A stretch of DNA of 64,000 bases from Salinimicrobium xinjiangense DSM 19287 (GCF_000423585.1 NZ_AUIG01000015.1:1-64000); one strand, 5' to 3'. Shown: positions 24,267-33,819, counted from the stretch's first letter. Numbers and translations are program-made. Notes: generated by a model not told the origin, from the sequence alone.

Positions 24267-25733
24267 ATGAAAACAACAGAAAAGAAGGGGATCTCCAGAA
24301 AGATCTTTTTACAGCAATTCGGCGCTTTGGGAACAGGGCTGTTATTTTCCGCAAGTCTTGCCGCAGCCGAATTCCTCAGTGGAAAAACAAAAGATCCAAA
24401 AAGAATAATAGTAATAGGTGCGGGACTTTCGGGTCTTGCTGCAGCATGGAACCTGCGGGAAGCCGGGCACGAGGTGACCTTGCTCGAAGCAAGAAATCGA
24501 CCCGGTGGGAGAGTATCTACATTACGTGAACCATTTTCTGAAGGTCTTTATGCAGAAGAAGGAGCTGCAGCTTTTTCTAATTCCTACACTACAGCATTAA
24601 AATTTATTGATCGATATGGATTTGAAAAGATACCATGGACACTTCCGGAAAAGCCTGTTACCTATCATCTCAACGGCAAAAGACTTGATGTGGCTTCGGG
24701 AGAAACAGTAGAATGGCCATATGAACTTACTGCAGAAGAAAAGGAATTAGGACCATTCGGGCTCGTTCAGAAGTACATAATTGACACCCTTCCGCAGGAA
24801 ATAAGACAGCCGGAAAACTGGAACAGGGAACCGCTCGTGCAGATGGACCATACCTCTCTTGAAGCTTACCTAAGAGCACAGGGAGCGAGTGAAGGAGCTA
24901 TTCAACTCATAAGAAACACCCAATGGTTTGCTGCAGTGCCCGGAGGAACTTCAGGATTATCTATGGCAATCTCAGATTTTGGCCTGTTCATGGGGGATGC
25001 TCCATTCATTCTCAAAGGGGGTAATGATCTATTGCCCCGGGAAATGTCAAAAGAAATGAACGATGTCATTCGTTATGAAACCCCTGTGAGAGCTATTGAG
25101 GACCTTGGAAAAGAGGTAAGAGTAACTTCAGAAACAGGATCATCTTTTACGGCCGAAAAGGTAATTGTAACACTTCCTCTTAAAGTGCTTCAAAAAATTA
25201 ATTTTTCTCCTGCTCTTTCCGACCCTAAGACAACGGCTATAGAAGAAATGCGGGTATTAGACCTGGCGAGGGTTTTTCTTGAACTGGAAAAACCTGTGTG
25301 GAGAAAAGAGAATCTTTCGGGACTTACTTTTACGGATCTTCCCATTGGTCAACTAAATGCATATGAAAATATGAATGATGTGCAGGGACCTGCATTACTG
25401 GAGAGTTCGCTCGCAGGAGAGGCAGCGAAAAATATTAATGGAAAATCAAAAGAAGAGGTGGAACAAATGTTTATATCGCACATAGAAAAAATCCATCCGG
25501 GAACAAAGGAACATCATACAAAAACAATTATTAAAAACTGGTCTACAGATCCATATGCTTTGGGAGGTCCCAGCTGGCCTGCTCCGGGTTCTGTAACAAC
25601 TCATCTTGAGCATCTTCAGAGTTCCCATGGGAATATTCATTTCGCCGGAGAACATACCAGTATCTTGAGAAGTACCATGGAAGGAGCGCTGAGATCGGGA
25701 ATACGTGCGGCCCGGGAAATAGGAGTGAGCTAA
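24267..25733 (+). CDS. FAD-dependent amine oxidase family protein
   Basis: The 488-residue protein has the dinucleotide-binding motif IIVIGAGLSGLAAAWNLREA with the following LLEARNRPGGRV (residues about 46-85) and the C-terminal FAD motif FAGEHTSILRSTMEGALRSG. This is the flavin amine oxidase (monoamine-oxidase-like) domain. Its N-terminus, SRKIFLQQFGALGTGLLFSA, resembles a twin-arginine signal with Arg-Lys in place of Arg-Arg, so the holoenzyme may be exported folded, but this needs testing. It would oxidise an amine or a related C-H bond with H2O2 release. The substrate is unknown. It follows the lipoprotein gene by 101 bp and overlaps the convergent phzF-like gene by four bases. Confidence 0.9.
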   Translation: MKTTEKKGISRKIFLQQFGALGTGLLFSASLAAAEFLSGKTKDPKRIIVIGAGLSGLAAAWNLREAGHEVTLLEARNRPGGRVSTLREPFSEGLYAEEGAAAFSNSYTTALKFIDRYGFEKIPWTLPEKPVTYHLNGKRLDVASGETVEWPYELTAEEKELGPFGLVQKYIIDTLPQEIRQPENWNREPLVQMDHTSLEAYLRAQGASEGAIQLIRNTQWFAAVPGGTSGLSMAISDFGLFMGDAPFILKGGNDLLPREMSKEMNDVIRYETPVRAIEDLGKEVRVTSETGSSFTAEKVIVTLPLKVLQKINFSPALSDPKTTAIEEMRVLDLARVFLELEKPVWRKENLSGLTFTDLPIGQLNAYENMNDVQGPALLESSLAGEAAKNINGKSKEEVEQMFISHIEKIHPGTKEHHTKTIIKNWSTDPYALGGPSWPAPGSVTTHLEHLQSSHGNIHFAGEHTSILRSTMEGALRSGIRAAREIGVS

Positions 25734-26524
25734 TCCAGATCGAGAAATAATTTGCCAATGGAATAAGTACCTGCAGTGCCTGCAACTTCGACCCGCTCAC
25801 CTTTGTTCCGGCAAAGGAGACGGCCTCCGCGCTCAGATAGTTGCATGGCCGTTAATTCGTTTTTTTCCAGTTTTTCACTCCAGTAGGGCGTCAGGGAACA
25901 ATGCGCCGAACCGGTTACTGGATCTTCAAAAACAGAAGCCTTTGGTGTGAAAAAGCGGGAAACAAAATCTGAATTGTCACCTTTAGCTGTAACGATGACT
26001 CCTCCCGTACCCAATTCCAGTTGATCAAATAAAGAACGATCTATGCTAATATTTCTCACTTCCTCTGCAGACTGGTAAACCAGGACGTAGTCCCGCGCTT
26101 TCAGTACCTCCTGTGGCTGAAAATTCAGTGATCTTTGAAGAAGTTCGGGAAGAGGAGTGGGTGCAGGTTTCCTTGCCGGCAGATCAAGAATATAAAGATC
26201 ATCTGCTGTGGTTACAGTCAGATCTCCGCTACGGGTCTCAAAAATGATATTTTTACCTGAAAATTTTCTAATCTCCCTTAGGGCGTGAGCAGTTGCAAGA
26301 GTGGCATGCCCGCATAGATCCATTTCCATTTCGGGGGTAAACCAGCGAAGGTGAAATTTATATCCTAAATCGACAAAATATGCAGTTTCGGCAACAGCAT
26401 TCTCTTTTGCTATTTTCAGGAGGAGATCATCCGGTAACCATTCTGACAGGGGAACTACACAGGCAGGATTTCCGCTGAAATTTCCATCTGTAAAAGCATT
26501 GATCTGGTATAAATGTAGCTGCAT
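25730..26524 (-). CDS. PhzF family isomerase
   Basis: The 264-residue protein matches the PhzF fold, a two-domain isomerase of the diaminopimelate-epimerase type. Seen motifs are LYQINAFTDGNFSGNPACVV, the catalytic glutamate region NAVAETAYFV (Glu46), LRWFTPEMEMDLCGHATLAT, and SRFFTPKASVFEDPVTGSAH near the end. Outside phenazine producers these proteins have unknown substrates, and no phenazine genes are nearby. It is cytoplasmic. The next gene upstream (luciferase-like) runs in the same direction 52 bp away, so the two are probably cotranscribed. Confidence 0.92.
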   Translation of the reverse strand: MQLHLYQINAFTDGNFSGNPACVVPLSEWLPDDLLLKIAKENAVAETAYFVDLGYKFHLRWFTPEMEMDLCGHATLATAHALREIRKFSGKNIIFETRSGDLTVTTADDLYILDLPARKPAPTPLPELLQRSLNFQPQEVLKARDYVLVYQSAEEVRNISIDRSLFDQLELGTGGVIVTAKGDNSDFVSRFFTPKASVFEDPVTGSAHCSLTPYWSEKLEKNELTAMQLSERGGRLLCRNKGERVEVAGTAGTYSIGKLFLDLD

Positions 26525-26575
26525 AGACCAAAATTAGAAATAAAGCCGGACAAACTACAGCCGGGTCGAAAGGAA

Positions 26576-27586
26576 TTAGTTTAATTCTTTCATAATTTCT
26601 GAAAAGATCCTGTATGATTTTACCCGGTCTTCATGATGAAAAATATGGGAAGCCACCATGACTTCACTGACTCCGGTTTGTTTGAGAAATTCTGAAGTTT
26701 TCTCCTTTACAGATTCTTTACTTCCAATAAATGCATATTTCAGCATCCTTTGAAAGGCGGGATTTGCTGCCAGTTCCCGAAGCTCGGCAGTCATTTTCGC
26801 AGGAGGTTGCATGTAATCAATATTTCCCGTCATTACTCCAAGCATCATCTTGATTAAGGTGGTGGAAATATCTTCAGCTTCTTCATCTGTATCGGCAGCA
26901 ATTACATTGATGCAACCTATGGTATAAGGTTTTTCAAGAAACTTAGAAGGTTGAAATTTGTTATAGTAAATGTTTAGCGCCTCGAAAAGTTGTGCGGGAG
27001 CAAAGTGGCTGGCAAAAGCGTAGGGTAAACCTTTCTCGGCTGCCACATGTGCACTGTCTGTGCTCGATCCCAGTATATAGATTGGCATTTTAACTCCTTC
27101 GGCAACCCCGGCACGGACTTTTGAATTTTTATTTTCTGTGGAAAAATACTGCTGGATCTCACTTATTTCCTCCGGAAATTTATAGACAGCCTGCATACGG
27201 TCACTGCGAATGGCATGGGCAGTAACCTGGTCGGTTCCCGGGGCTCTGCCGAGGCCGAGATCAATACGATCGGGATATAGATTACCCAGTGTTCCGAATT
27301 GCTCCGATACTATCAGGGGGGAGTGATTAGGTAACATGATTCCACCGCTGCCTACCCTTATCTTTTCTGTGCCGCCGGCAATATACCCGATCAGGACTGA
27401 AGTGGCCGAGCTGGCAATGCTTACCATGTTGTGGTGTTCGGCCAGCCAGAACCGGTGGTATCCCATGTCTTCAGCCTTTTGTGCCAGGTCAAGGCTGTCC
27501 TCAAAAGTCCTTTTTATGGAGGAATTTACACCAACACTGGCGAGTTCAAGTATGGAATAGGGGATGGATTTCTGTTTTTGATTCAT
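26576..27586 (-). CDS. LLM-class flavin-dependent oxidoreductase (luciferase-like group 1)
   Basis: The 336-residue protein is a TIM-barrel oxidoreductase of the bacterial luciferase superfamily. Typical segments are YSILELASVGVNSSIKRTFE, GYHRFWLAEHHNMVSIASSA, IRVGSGGIMLPNHSPLIVSE and PDRIDLGLGRAPGTD, which match the group 1 subfamily with the conserved AEHHN. It would use reduced FMN (or F420) to act on an unknown substrate. There is no luxB-like partner or fatty-acid reductase, so light production is not suggested. It is upstream of phzF in a two-gene minus-strand unit. Confidence 0.92.
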   Translation of the reverse strand: MNQKQKSIPYSILELASVGVNSSIKRTFEDSLDLAQKAEDMGYHRFWLAEHHNMVSIASSATSVLIGYIAGGTEKIRVGSGGIMLPNHSPLIVSEQFGTLGNLYPDRIDLGLGRAPGTDQVTAHAIRSDRMQAVYKFPEEISEIQQYFSTENKNSKVRAGVAEGVKMPIYILGSSTDSAHVAAEKGLPYAFASHFAPAQLFEALNIYYNKFQPSKFLEKPYTIGCINVIAADTDEEAEDISTTLIKMMLGVMTGNIDYMQPPAKMTAELRELAANPAFQRMLKYAFIGSKESVKEKTSEFLKQTGVSEVMVASHIFHHEDRVKSYRIFSEIMKELN

Positions 27587-27715
27587 AGCGAATTTGTGTA
27601 CAGCAAAGGTCGGGATTTTAAAAGGAAATGAAAAGCTGTAAAGAACCCGAAATCCCTGGTTGAAGCATCATAGACACTTTTGGGGCAATTTTTTATTCTT
27701 TGCATATACAGATTT

Positions 27716-27735
27716 CGAGATGTTTTGTAATCTCG
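27716..27735. terminator. Possible hairpin terminator downstream of the ABC permease gene
   Basis: CGAGAT (27716-27721) pairs with ATCTCG (27730-27735) around an 8 nt loop. It lies 38 bp beyond the permease stop codon. Only A-rich sequence follows on the minus strand, so termination efficiency is uncertain. Confidence 0.3.
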
Positions 27736-27772
27736 ATTTTGGCAAACGGAAAGAATTTTTCCCGACCCAATC

Positions 27773-30316
27773 TTAGTAGCTTTCCTTTCTTAATACCTCC
27801 AGTGGCGGACTTTTTATTACACTTATACTGTTGGTAAGGCCAATGAACATTACAAGTAATGTGATAGAAGGGAACAATACCAGGAAAGGGAAAACAGAAG
27901 GCGTGAAGGCTGTTTCGAACAGCAGCCAGGCGAGTAATTGACTGCTAAGCAGAGAAAGCAGGATGCCAGATAATGTTCCCAGGGCACCAAGATAAAAGTA
28001 TTCCAGGGCCAGTATTTTTAAGATCTGCCTGCTTCGGGCACCAATGGTACGTAGCAGTACGCTTTCCTTTATACGCTGAAACTTACTGGTACGCACAGCT
28101 CCTAACAAGACAATAATTCCCGTGAGTATACTAAAGAAAGCCATGAAATTAATGAGCCAGGCGATTTTATTGAGTATATCTTCAACTACGCGTAGTACCT
28201 GCCGCAGGTCAATTATGGAAATGTTCGGGAATAACCTCACCAGTTCCTGCTGTAAAGCTGCCGATGATTCTTCGTTTGAAACGTTTGCAGTTATCACCCG
28301 GAATTGCGGTGCGTTCTCAAGGACACCTGCCGGGAATACAATGGAAAAATTAGGTTGCATCCTGCTCCAGTCAACTGTTCTTATACTACGCACTTCCGTA
28401 TTCATGACCACTCCCTGCACATTAAAAGACACCCTATCTCCTATGCTCACCTGGGCATCCTCCGCAAAATTATCACTTACAGAAATAGGGATAAGATTAA
28501 GATCATCAACCCGGGGAATCCATTCCCCCGAAGTTAAAACTTCCGAATTGATAAGCGAATCTCTGTACGTAACCCGGAATTCATGGTTTAATACCCAGCG
28601 GTTAATTCCTGAAGTGGAATCTTCCTTTATTTGGTTTACAGTTCGTCCTTCAATACTTTGAACCCGCATAGTGACAATAGGAATATTGTCAAGTACGGGA
28701 TTTCCGGATGCTCTTATTGTTTCTGAAACATTCTCATCCTGTCCCGCCTGTACATCTAGGAGGATCATATTAGGACTATCGGTTTGGGCGTCCAGTGAAG
28801 CCTGATCCAGCAGGATGTCCTTAGTGAAATACAGCGTACTTATAAGAAAAGTTCCCACGCCTATAGCCAATACGAGGGTAAGGGTTTGATTTTGCGGTCT
28901 GAATAAGTTCTGTAAAGACTGTCGTGCAGGAAAACCCCATGTTTTAGGAAAGTTTTCCCGTATCCCCTTCATGAAAAGTTTAGCTATTCCCGCCAGAATA
29001 GAAAAAGTAAGAATGATCCCAAATACGAAACTAAAGGAGTATCTCCAGTCTTTTAAAAGCCAATAAGAGAAGAGGAGAATAAATAAAAAAATGCCTGCAA
29101 GTACCGTCAGTTCAGCTTTTCCTTTTTTCTTTCCGCTGCTTTTTTGTACCCGCAGGGTCTCCAGGGGTGAAACGTATAGAGTGCCTATCAAAGGAATGAG
29201 AGCAAAGAGCACCGACATTAGAATTCCCAGCAGCAGGCCCATTATAATGATCTGTGGAGAAAAGCTCATTTGAATATCTACCGGTAGTAAATCCTGCAGC
29301 AGCAAAGGGAAAAGCTGCTGTAACAATAAGCCTGCAATCGTTCCTATGATCCCGCCTAAAAGACCCATTCCTGCAATCTGTATCAAAAAGATCAGGAAGG
29401 ATTGTTTTTTTGTTGCTCCCAAACACTTTAAAACGGCTACAGCTTTTAATTTTCCTTTGATATAAATATTAATGGCACTGGCAATACCTACACAACCCAG
29501 CAACAATGCTACAAAGGCCACAAGGTTGAGAAATTTGCCGAAGTTTTCATAACGACGTCCCAGGCGTTCACTGGTGGAGGTATGGGTGTCAAGATCTGCT
29601 TCATACTTATCCAGTTGGGGGTCCAGTTCCCTGTCCAGCCGATCAAGATCTGCTCCCGGAGCAATGAAATAAAAATCATAGTTGATCCTGCTGCCGGTCT
29701 GAATGAGCCCCGTTTCTTCAATAAAACTATAGGGAATAAGAACTGGCGGTGCTATAGAACTGAAAAAGGCGTTGCTGCCGGGTACATTTATTAATGACCC
29801 GGCGATGGGAAGGACAACCTCCCCAATTTTGATCTGGTCTCCCGGTTTGAGTCCGAGCTGGAGCATGACAGTGGCATCCAGCAAGGCGGCACCTTCTTTT
29901 CGCCACTCTTCTGCTGCCTGTGGAGGACTGGTCTCCAGCTCCCCGTAAAAGGGAAAACCTCCTTCAATTCCCCTTACCTGTACCAGTTTGGTGCCGGGAT
30001 TACCAGGAAATGCAGCCATTGAACTAAAGCTTATCTCTCTTGCCTGTGCCCCTCCTAAAGAATCCATTACACTTAAGATCTCTTCGGAAGGAGCCTCGTC
30101 CAGGTCAATCTTAAAGTCGGCTCCCATCATTGCTTTAGACTGCTCAGCAATATTATCCTTAAGGTTCTCTCCAAAGGATTGAATAGAAACTACAGCAGCA
30201 ATTCCAAGAACAATAGAAGCCATGAAAAGCACCAGCTTACGGCTGCTGGCTTTTCCGTCGCGCCACGCCATCTTCATTAACCAGGAAAGGGAAGCCACGG
30301 ATCTAGTATTGTTCAT
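27773..30316 (-). CDS. ABC transporter permease, YbbP/FtsX type
   Basis: The 847-residue inner-membrane protein begins MKMAWRDGKASSRKLVLFMA, the typical opening of large FtsX-like permeases. It has an N-terminal helix, a long extracytoplasmic region, and helix groups at about 260-380 (FVALLLGCVGIASAINIYIK, GMGLLGGIIGTIAGLLLQQL), 410-500 and 720-840, with two FtsX domains. E. coli YbbP has a similar length and layout. These systems usually act on membrane lipids, lipoproteins or toxic molecules rather than small nutrients. Its 5' end overlaps the ATPase gene by 14 bp, so the two form one complex. Confidence 0.9.
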   Translation of the reverse strand: MNNTRSVASLSWLMKMAWRDGKASSRKLVLFMASIVLGIAAVVSIQSFGENLKDNIAEQSKAMMGADFKIDLDEAPSEEILSVMDSLGGAQAREISFSSMAAFPGNPGTKLVQVRGIEGGFPFYGELETSPPQAAEEWRKEGAALLDATVMLQLGLKPGDQIKIGEVVLPIAGSLINVPGSNAFFSSIAPPVLIPYSFIEETGLIQTGSRINYDFYFIAPGADLDRLDRELDPQLDKYEADLDTHTSTSERLGRRYENFGKFLNLVAFVALLLGCVGIASAINIYIKGKLKAVAVLKCLGATKKQSFLIFLIQIAGMGLLGGIIGTIAGLLLQQLFPLLLQDLLPVDIQMSFSPQIIIMGLLLGILMSVLFALIPLIGTLYVSPLETLRVQKSSGKKKGKAELTVLAGIFLFILLFSYWLLKDWRYSFSFVFGIILTFSILAGIAKLFMKGIRENFPKTWGFPARQSLQNLFRPQNQTLTLVLAIGVGTFLISTLYFTKDILLDQASLDAQTDSPNMILLDVQAGQDENVSETIRASGNPVLDNIPIVTMRVQSIEGRTVNQIKEDSTSGINRWVLNHEFRVTYRDSLINSEVLTSGEWIPRVDDLNLIPISVSDNFAEDAQVSIGDRVSFNVQGVVMNTEVRSIRTVDWSRMQPNFSIVFPAGVLENAPQFRVITANVSNEESSAALQQELVRLFPNISIIDLRQVLRVVEDILNKIAWLINFMAFFSILTGIIVLLGAVRTSKFQRIKESVLLRTIGARSRQILKILALEYFYLGALGTLSGILLSLLSSQLLAWLLFETAFTPSVFPFLVLFPSITLLVMFIGLTNSISVIKSPPLEVLRKESY

Positions 30317-30986
30317 GTGACTGAATTATTTTCCCGCCCTTAAGACGAAGGATACGTTGTGTCATTTTTGCGAGATCAAGATCGTGAGTGACGATCACCA
30401 GGGTAGTACCGGCTTCCCGGTTGAGCTCAAAAAGAAGATCGATCACTTTTTCCCCCGTTTCTGAATCCAAATTACCCGTGGGTTCATCGGCAAAAAGAAT
30501 AGAAGGTTTATTGGAAAAAGCTCTGGCCACTGCGACCCGTTGCTGTTCTCCGCCGGAGAGTTGGGAGGGGTAATGATCAAATCTTCCACCAAGTCCGACT
30601 TTTTCCAGTAGCTCCCTGGCTACTTTTGAAGCATTTTTGGCGCCTTGTAATTCCAGAGGAACAGCAACATTCTCAAGGGCAGTTAAAGTTGATAACAATT
30701 GAAAATCCTGAAAAACAAATCCTACCTTTTGATTGCGCAGTACAGCTCGTTCATCTTCAGAAAGGCTGCTTAATTCAGTTCCGCAAAGTTCTATGCTGCC
30801 CGAATCCGGTCTGTCGAGACCTGCGCAAAGCCCTAAAAGAGTGGTTTTCCCACTGCCCGAGGGTCCCACAATAGAGAAGGTCTGTTTTTCTTCTATGTCA
30901 AAACTTACATCCTGAAGAACAGTGAGTTTTTTGGCTCCACTGGAATAGCTTTTCTCCAGGTTGCGCACATTCAATATCTTTGTCAT
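30303..30986 (-). CDS. ABC transporter ATP-binding protein, YbbA type
   Basis: The 227-residue ATPase carries Walker A (IVGPSGSGKTTLLG), the Q-loop region GFVFQDFQLLSTLT, the signature LSGGEQQRVAVARAF, Walker B (ILFADEPTGNLD) and the switch histidine (VIVTHD). It belongs to the LolD/MacB/YbbA group, which partners FtsX-like permeases. It is the first gene of the unit, and the permease start lies within its 3' end. The divergent gene at 31049 encodes a TesA-like lipase/esterase, the same arrangement as tesA-ybbA-ybbP in E. coli. Confidence 0.95.
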   Translation of the reverse strand: MTKILNVRNLEKSYSSGAKKLTVLQDVSFDIEEKQTFSIVGPSGSGKTTLLGLCAGLDRPDSGSIELCGTELSSLSEDERAVLRNQKVGFVFQDFQLLSTLTALENVAVPLELQGAKNASKVARELLEKVGLGGRFDHYPSQLSGGEQQRVAVARAFSNKPSILFADEPTGNLDSETGEKVIDLLFELNREAGTTLVIVTHDLDLAKMTQRILRLKGGKIIQSHEQY

Positions 30987-31048
30987 CTTTAATGATTAAC
31001 TGTCAAAAAAGCAAAATAAGAAATGATTTTCATTTGAACCCTGATGAC

Positions 31049-31741
31049 ATGAAAAAGCTGAAATTTTTACCATTTATATTAATACTCATTTTGACTTCCT
31101 GTGGGGAAGATACCAAGAAGGAAGAGGAAACAAAGATCGAAGATCCTGCAGAAAGTGAAAAGGAAGCTGAAGCCACAAAAAATTCTAAAACCATACTTTT
31201 TTTTGGCGATAGTCTTACAGCGGCGATGGGCCTCGATCCTGCTGAAGGTTACCCCGCCGAAATACAGGAGAAAATCGACTCCCTGGGGCTTAACTATGAA
31301 GTGGTTAATGCCGGTCTAAGTGGAGAAACTACTGCAGCCGGAAAAAACCGGTTAGATTGGGTCCTTAATCAGGAGGTAGATATTTTTGTTTTGGCACTGG
31401 GTGCAAATGACGGACTTAGAGGCATTCCTGTAGAAGAGACCAGGAGAAACTTACAAGCTATTATTGACAACGTAAGAGAGAAAAATCCGCAGGTTGAGAT
31501 CATTCTGGCCGGAATGCAGATCCCGCCCAATATGGGGCCGGAATATACTGCAGAGTTCAGGGAACTTTTTCCTGAAATAGCAGATAAAAATAACATTCAT
31601 CTTATTCCATTTCTTCTTGAGGGAGTAGCCGGAGTTCCGGGATTAAATCAACAGGACGGGATCCACCCAACGGCCGAAGGATACGATATCGTAGCCGAAA
31701 ATGTGTGGGAGGTTATGGAACCGGTGATAAGAGAAAAATAA
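31049..31741 (+). CDS. SGNH/GDSL esterase, TesA-like lipoprotein
   Basis: The product starting at ATG 31049 has 230 residues and a lipoprotein signal (MKKLKFLPFILILILTSC, Cys18). A longer frame from upstream would put a polar tail before the signal and is rejected. A charged linker (about 19-45) leads to the SGNH hydrolase domain: nucleophile Ser55 in FFGDSLTAAMG, oxyanion-hole NAGLSGETT and LGANDGLRG, and catalytic Asp203 and His206 in QQDGIHPTAEGY. Relatives are TesA-type arylesterases or thioesterases that act on acyl esters. Attached to the envelope, it may work with the divergent YbbA/YbbP transporter, a pairing conserved across phyla. Confidence 0.92.
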   Translation: MKKLKFLPFILILILTSCGEDTKKEEETKIEDPAESEKEAEATKNSKTILFFGDSLTAAMGLDPAEGYPAEIQEKIDSLGLNYEVVNAGLSGETTAAGKNRLDWVLNQEVDIFVLALGANDGLRGIPVEETRRNLQAIIDNVREKNPQVEIILAGMQIPPNMGPEYTAEFRELFPEIADKNNIHLIPFLLEGVAGVPGLNQQDGIHPTAEGYDIVAENVWEVMEPVIREK

Positions 31742-31785
31742 CAGGTGTCAAAAATGCCATTTTAGAAGCCTTTGTTCTGTAAAGA

Positions 31786-32865
31786 CTAGTGATCTCCGGA
31801 GTTGAGTCCTTTGTCTATTTTTTCTTCTGCCCATTCTTTTTCCTCTTCATCGGGATCTTCGGGTCCGTCATTTAGGTCCTCATCTTTTGGGTCATAGACC
31901 AGACTTATGAAAATAGGAAAGTGATCGGATCCTATCTTATCTAAACGTTTCAGTTTTTGTAGCAGAAAGTCTGAACTGTGGAATACATGGTCCAAAGGCC
32001 ACCTAAAAACGGGATATTCCGCATGAAAGGTATTATAGAAACCTCGGCCTATCCTTGGGTCTAATAATCCGCTAAGACGCATGAACAATTTCGTGGTACG
32101 GGACCAGGCCACATCGTTAAGGTCCCCAAAAACTAATGTTTTCATTTTTCCGTCCACTTCCTTTCCTACGAGTAGAAGTTCTGCATCACGGTTGGTGGAG
32201 GTGTCATCTTCAGAAGGACTGGGAGGTTTTGGGTGCAGGCAATGAATATTTATTCTCTTTCCGCTGCGGAGCTTTACTTTTCCGTGAATGGAAGGAATTT
32301 CTTCAGAAATTAGATATTTTATATCAACATCCTCAAGTTCAAGTTTGGAATAAAGATGCATACCATATAAGTTATCCAGGGGAATCTTGACGGTATGTGT
32401 ATATTGTTTTTCTATCACCTCCAGTTGCTTCTCCCATTCTTTAGTAGTTTCCAGAGTAAGAACCAAATCGGGATTTTCCTGTACAATGAGTGTGATCAGC
32501 TTTCCGTATTTGTTATTGGTTGCGAGTACATTACTAACCAGAATAGAAACTTCATTAGGGTCATCTTTTCCTTTGAATTTTTGCACCTGCTTTTTAGCAA
32601 AAATAGTATAGGGGAAAATTTTGACAGACTGGTACAGAAAACTGAATACCAGAAGCAGCATAATGGCATACTCCCAGAAGGAACTGAAATTAAAAACTAC
32701 TGCAGAATAAAGAATTACAAATAATATAATGGTACTTATCTGCAGACGGGGGAAATCAAAACCCCTGATCCACCACTGATCGAACCTCGTAAGTGAGGCC
32801 AGCGTGGGCAAAAGGGCAAGAATCCCCAGGATAAGGGCCACAATTTCGGGGAAGTTCATAGTCAT
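31786..32865 (-). CDS. Endonuclease/exonuclease/phosphatase-fold membrane protein
   Basis: The 359-residue protein has three predicted membrane helices in its first 85 residues (FPEIVALILGILALLPTLAS, ISTIILFVILYSAVVF, YAIMLLLVFSFLYQ) and then an EEP (DNase I-like) domain. Catalytic motifs visible are LVSNVLATNNKYG, the metal-binding LTLETTKEWEKQ, LVFGDLNDVAWS, WPLDHVF and the terminal GSDHFPIFISL. The C-terminus is a very acidic tail (DPKDEDLNDGPEDPDEEEKE). The catalytic domain should face the periplasm. Substrates could be nucleic acid or phospholipid. The gene is single and convergent with the TesA-like gene. Confidence 0.88.
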   Translation of the reverse strand: MTMNFPEIVALILGILALLPTLASLTRFDQWWIRGFDFPRLQISTIILFVILYSAVVFNFSSFWEYAIMLLLVFSFLYQSVKIFPYTIFAKKQVQKFKGKDDPNEVSILVSNVLATNNKYGKLITLIVQENPDLVLTLETTKEWEKQLEVIEKQYTHTVKIPLDNLYGMHLYSKLELEDVDIKYLISEEIPSIHGKVKLRSGKRINIHCLHPKPPSPSEDDTSTNRDAELLLVGKEVDGKMKTLVFGDLNDVAWSRTTKLFMRLSGLLDPRIGRGFYNTFHAEYPVFRWPLDHVFHSSDFLLQKLKRLDKIGSDHFPIFISLVYDPKDEDLNDGPEDPDEEEKEWAEEKIDKGLNSGDH

Positions 32866-33066
32866 AATTAACAGGACAATTCAAATATACATTTTTGTAA
32901 AAAAAGGTGGAGGTTCCCCATTAAAGTATTTTTATTTTTCTGAGTTATTGGGGTTCAAAAAATAAAAAAAGTGATTATTTCCTAATTTTTGCCCGCTAAT
33001 GAGGAAAACCGTAATCAAGCCTGCGAGCTTTGTCTTAACTTTGAATTATTAAAGAAACTAAAGGTC

Positions 33067-33732
33067 ATGTTTAAAAAGGTTCTGGTAGCGGAAGACATGG
33101 ACAGTATCAACCTGGCGGTTGCGGCAGTGCTTCAAAACCTTGATATTGATCAGGTTGAGCATGCCCAGTATTGTGACAAAGCCTGGTTGCTGGCTAAAAA
33201 GGCTATTCAGGATAAGGAGCCTTTCCAGCTTCTTATTTGTGATCTTTCCTTTAAACATGATCATCATACAGAAAATATTGGATCGGGTAAAGAGTTGATC
33301 AACCTGCTAAAACAGGAAGATCCAAATATCAAAGTCCTGGTCAATACAATAGAAGATCATCCACATACAGTGCGCAGCCTATGGGATTCCGGTCATATTG
33401 ACGCTTATGTCTGTAAAGACCGAAATGGTATGCGGGATCTGCAGGAAGCTATTCTGGCTCTTAATGATGGTCAGCAATACAATTCCGAAAGTATAGAAGC
33501 TGTACTCAAGAAGGATAATCTACTTTTTTTAGGCAACTGGGAAATCGAGATGCTTAAAGCTGTGGCTACCGGCCTTACACAAGAAGAAATTCAGGAGGAT
33601 TTTAAAAACCGTAATATATCTCCGAGCAGTAAAAGTTCAATTGAAAAAAGGCTTAAAGAATTAAGGGAGGAGTTTGGTGCGAATACCACTCCACATCTCA
33701 TTGGAATACTTAAAGATCTGAAGATCATCTAA
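33067..33732 (+). CDS. Response regulator with REC and degenerate LuxR-like HTH domain
   Basis: From ATG 33067 the product is 221 residues. The receiver domain (1-130) has the acidic pair Glu9-Asp10 (VLVAEDMDSI), the phospho-acceptor Asp59 in LLICDLSFKHDHHTE and the conserved lysine in YVCKDRNGM. The C-terminal part (about 155-221) reads WEIEMLKAVATGLTQEEIQE and SSIEKRLKELREEFGA, a LuxR/GerE-type helix-turn-helix in which the usual residues are partly replaced. A TTG-initiated longer reading from 32989 would add 26 residues before the receiver and is unlikely. No kinase gene is adjacent. The giant hybrid kinase at 52691-57907 is the nearest histidine kinase. Confidence 0.87.
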   Translation: MFKKVLVAEDMDSINLAVAAVLQNLDIDQVEHAQYCDKAWLLAKKAIQDKEPFQLLICDLSFKHDHHTENIGSGKELINLLKQEDPNIKVLVNTIEDHPHTVRSLWDSGHIDAYVCKDRNGMRDLQEAILALNDGQQYNSESIEAVLKKDNLLFLGNWEIEMLKAVATGLTQEEIQEDFKNRNISPSSKSSIEKRLKELREEFGANTTPHLIGILKDLKII

Positions 33733-33742
33733 AAATAAACAA

Positions 33743-33811
33743 AAACCGCCTGGAATTGCTGCAGTTTCCGAGAATGTAGGGTAATCGGAAAAAGCACTTG
33801 AAGGGCGGTTT
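33743..33811. terminator. Nested hairpin between convergent genes
   Basis: AAACCGCC (33743-33750) pairs with GGCGGTTT (33804-33811). Inside the large loop TTTCCGA (33765-33771) pairs with TCGGAAA (33785-33791). It lies in the 87 bp between the convergent response-regulator and 33820 genes and may serve as terminator for one or both. Confidence 0.5.
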
Positions 33812-33819
33812 GTCTTTGT

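Noticed and set aside
25730-27586. Phenazine biosynthesis or light production suggested by the PhzF and luciferase-like genes
   Set aside because: Both belong to broad families; none of the partner genes (phzA-G, luxB, luxCDE) is present.
28122-28661. A 179-residue plus-strand frame opposite the ABC permease gene
   Set aside because: Antisense shadow of the permease; serine- and arginine-rich with no domain.
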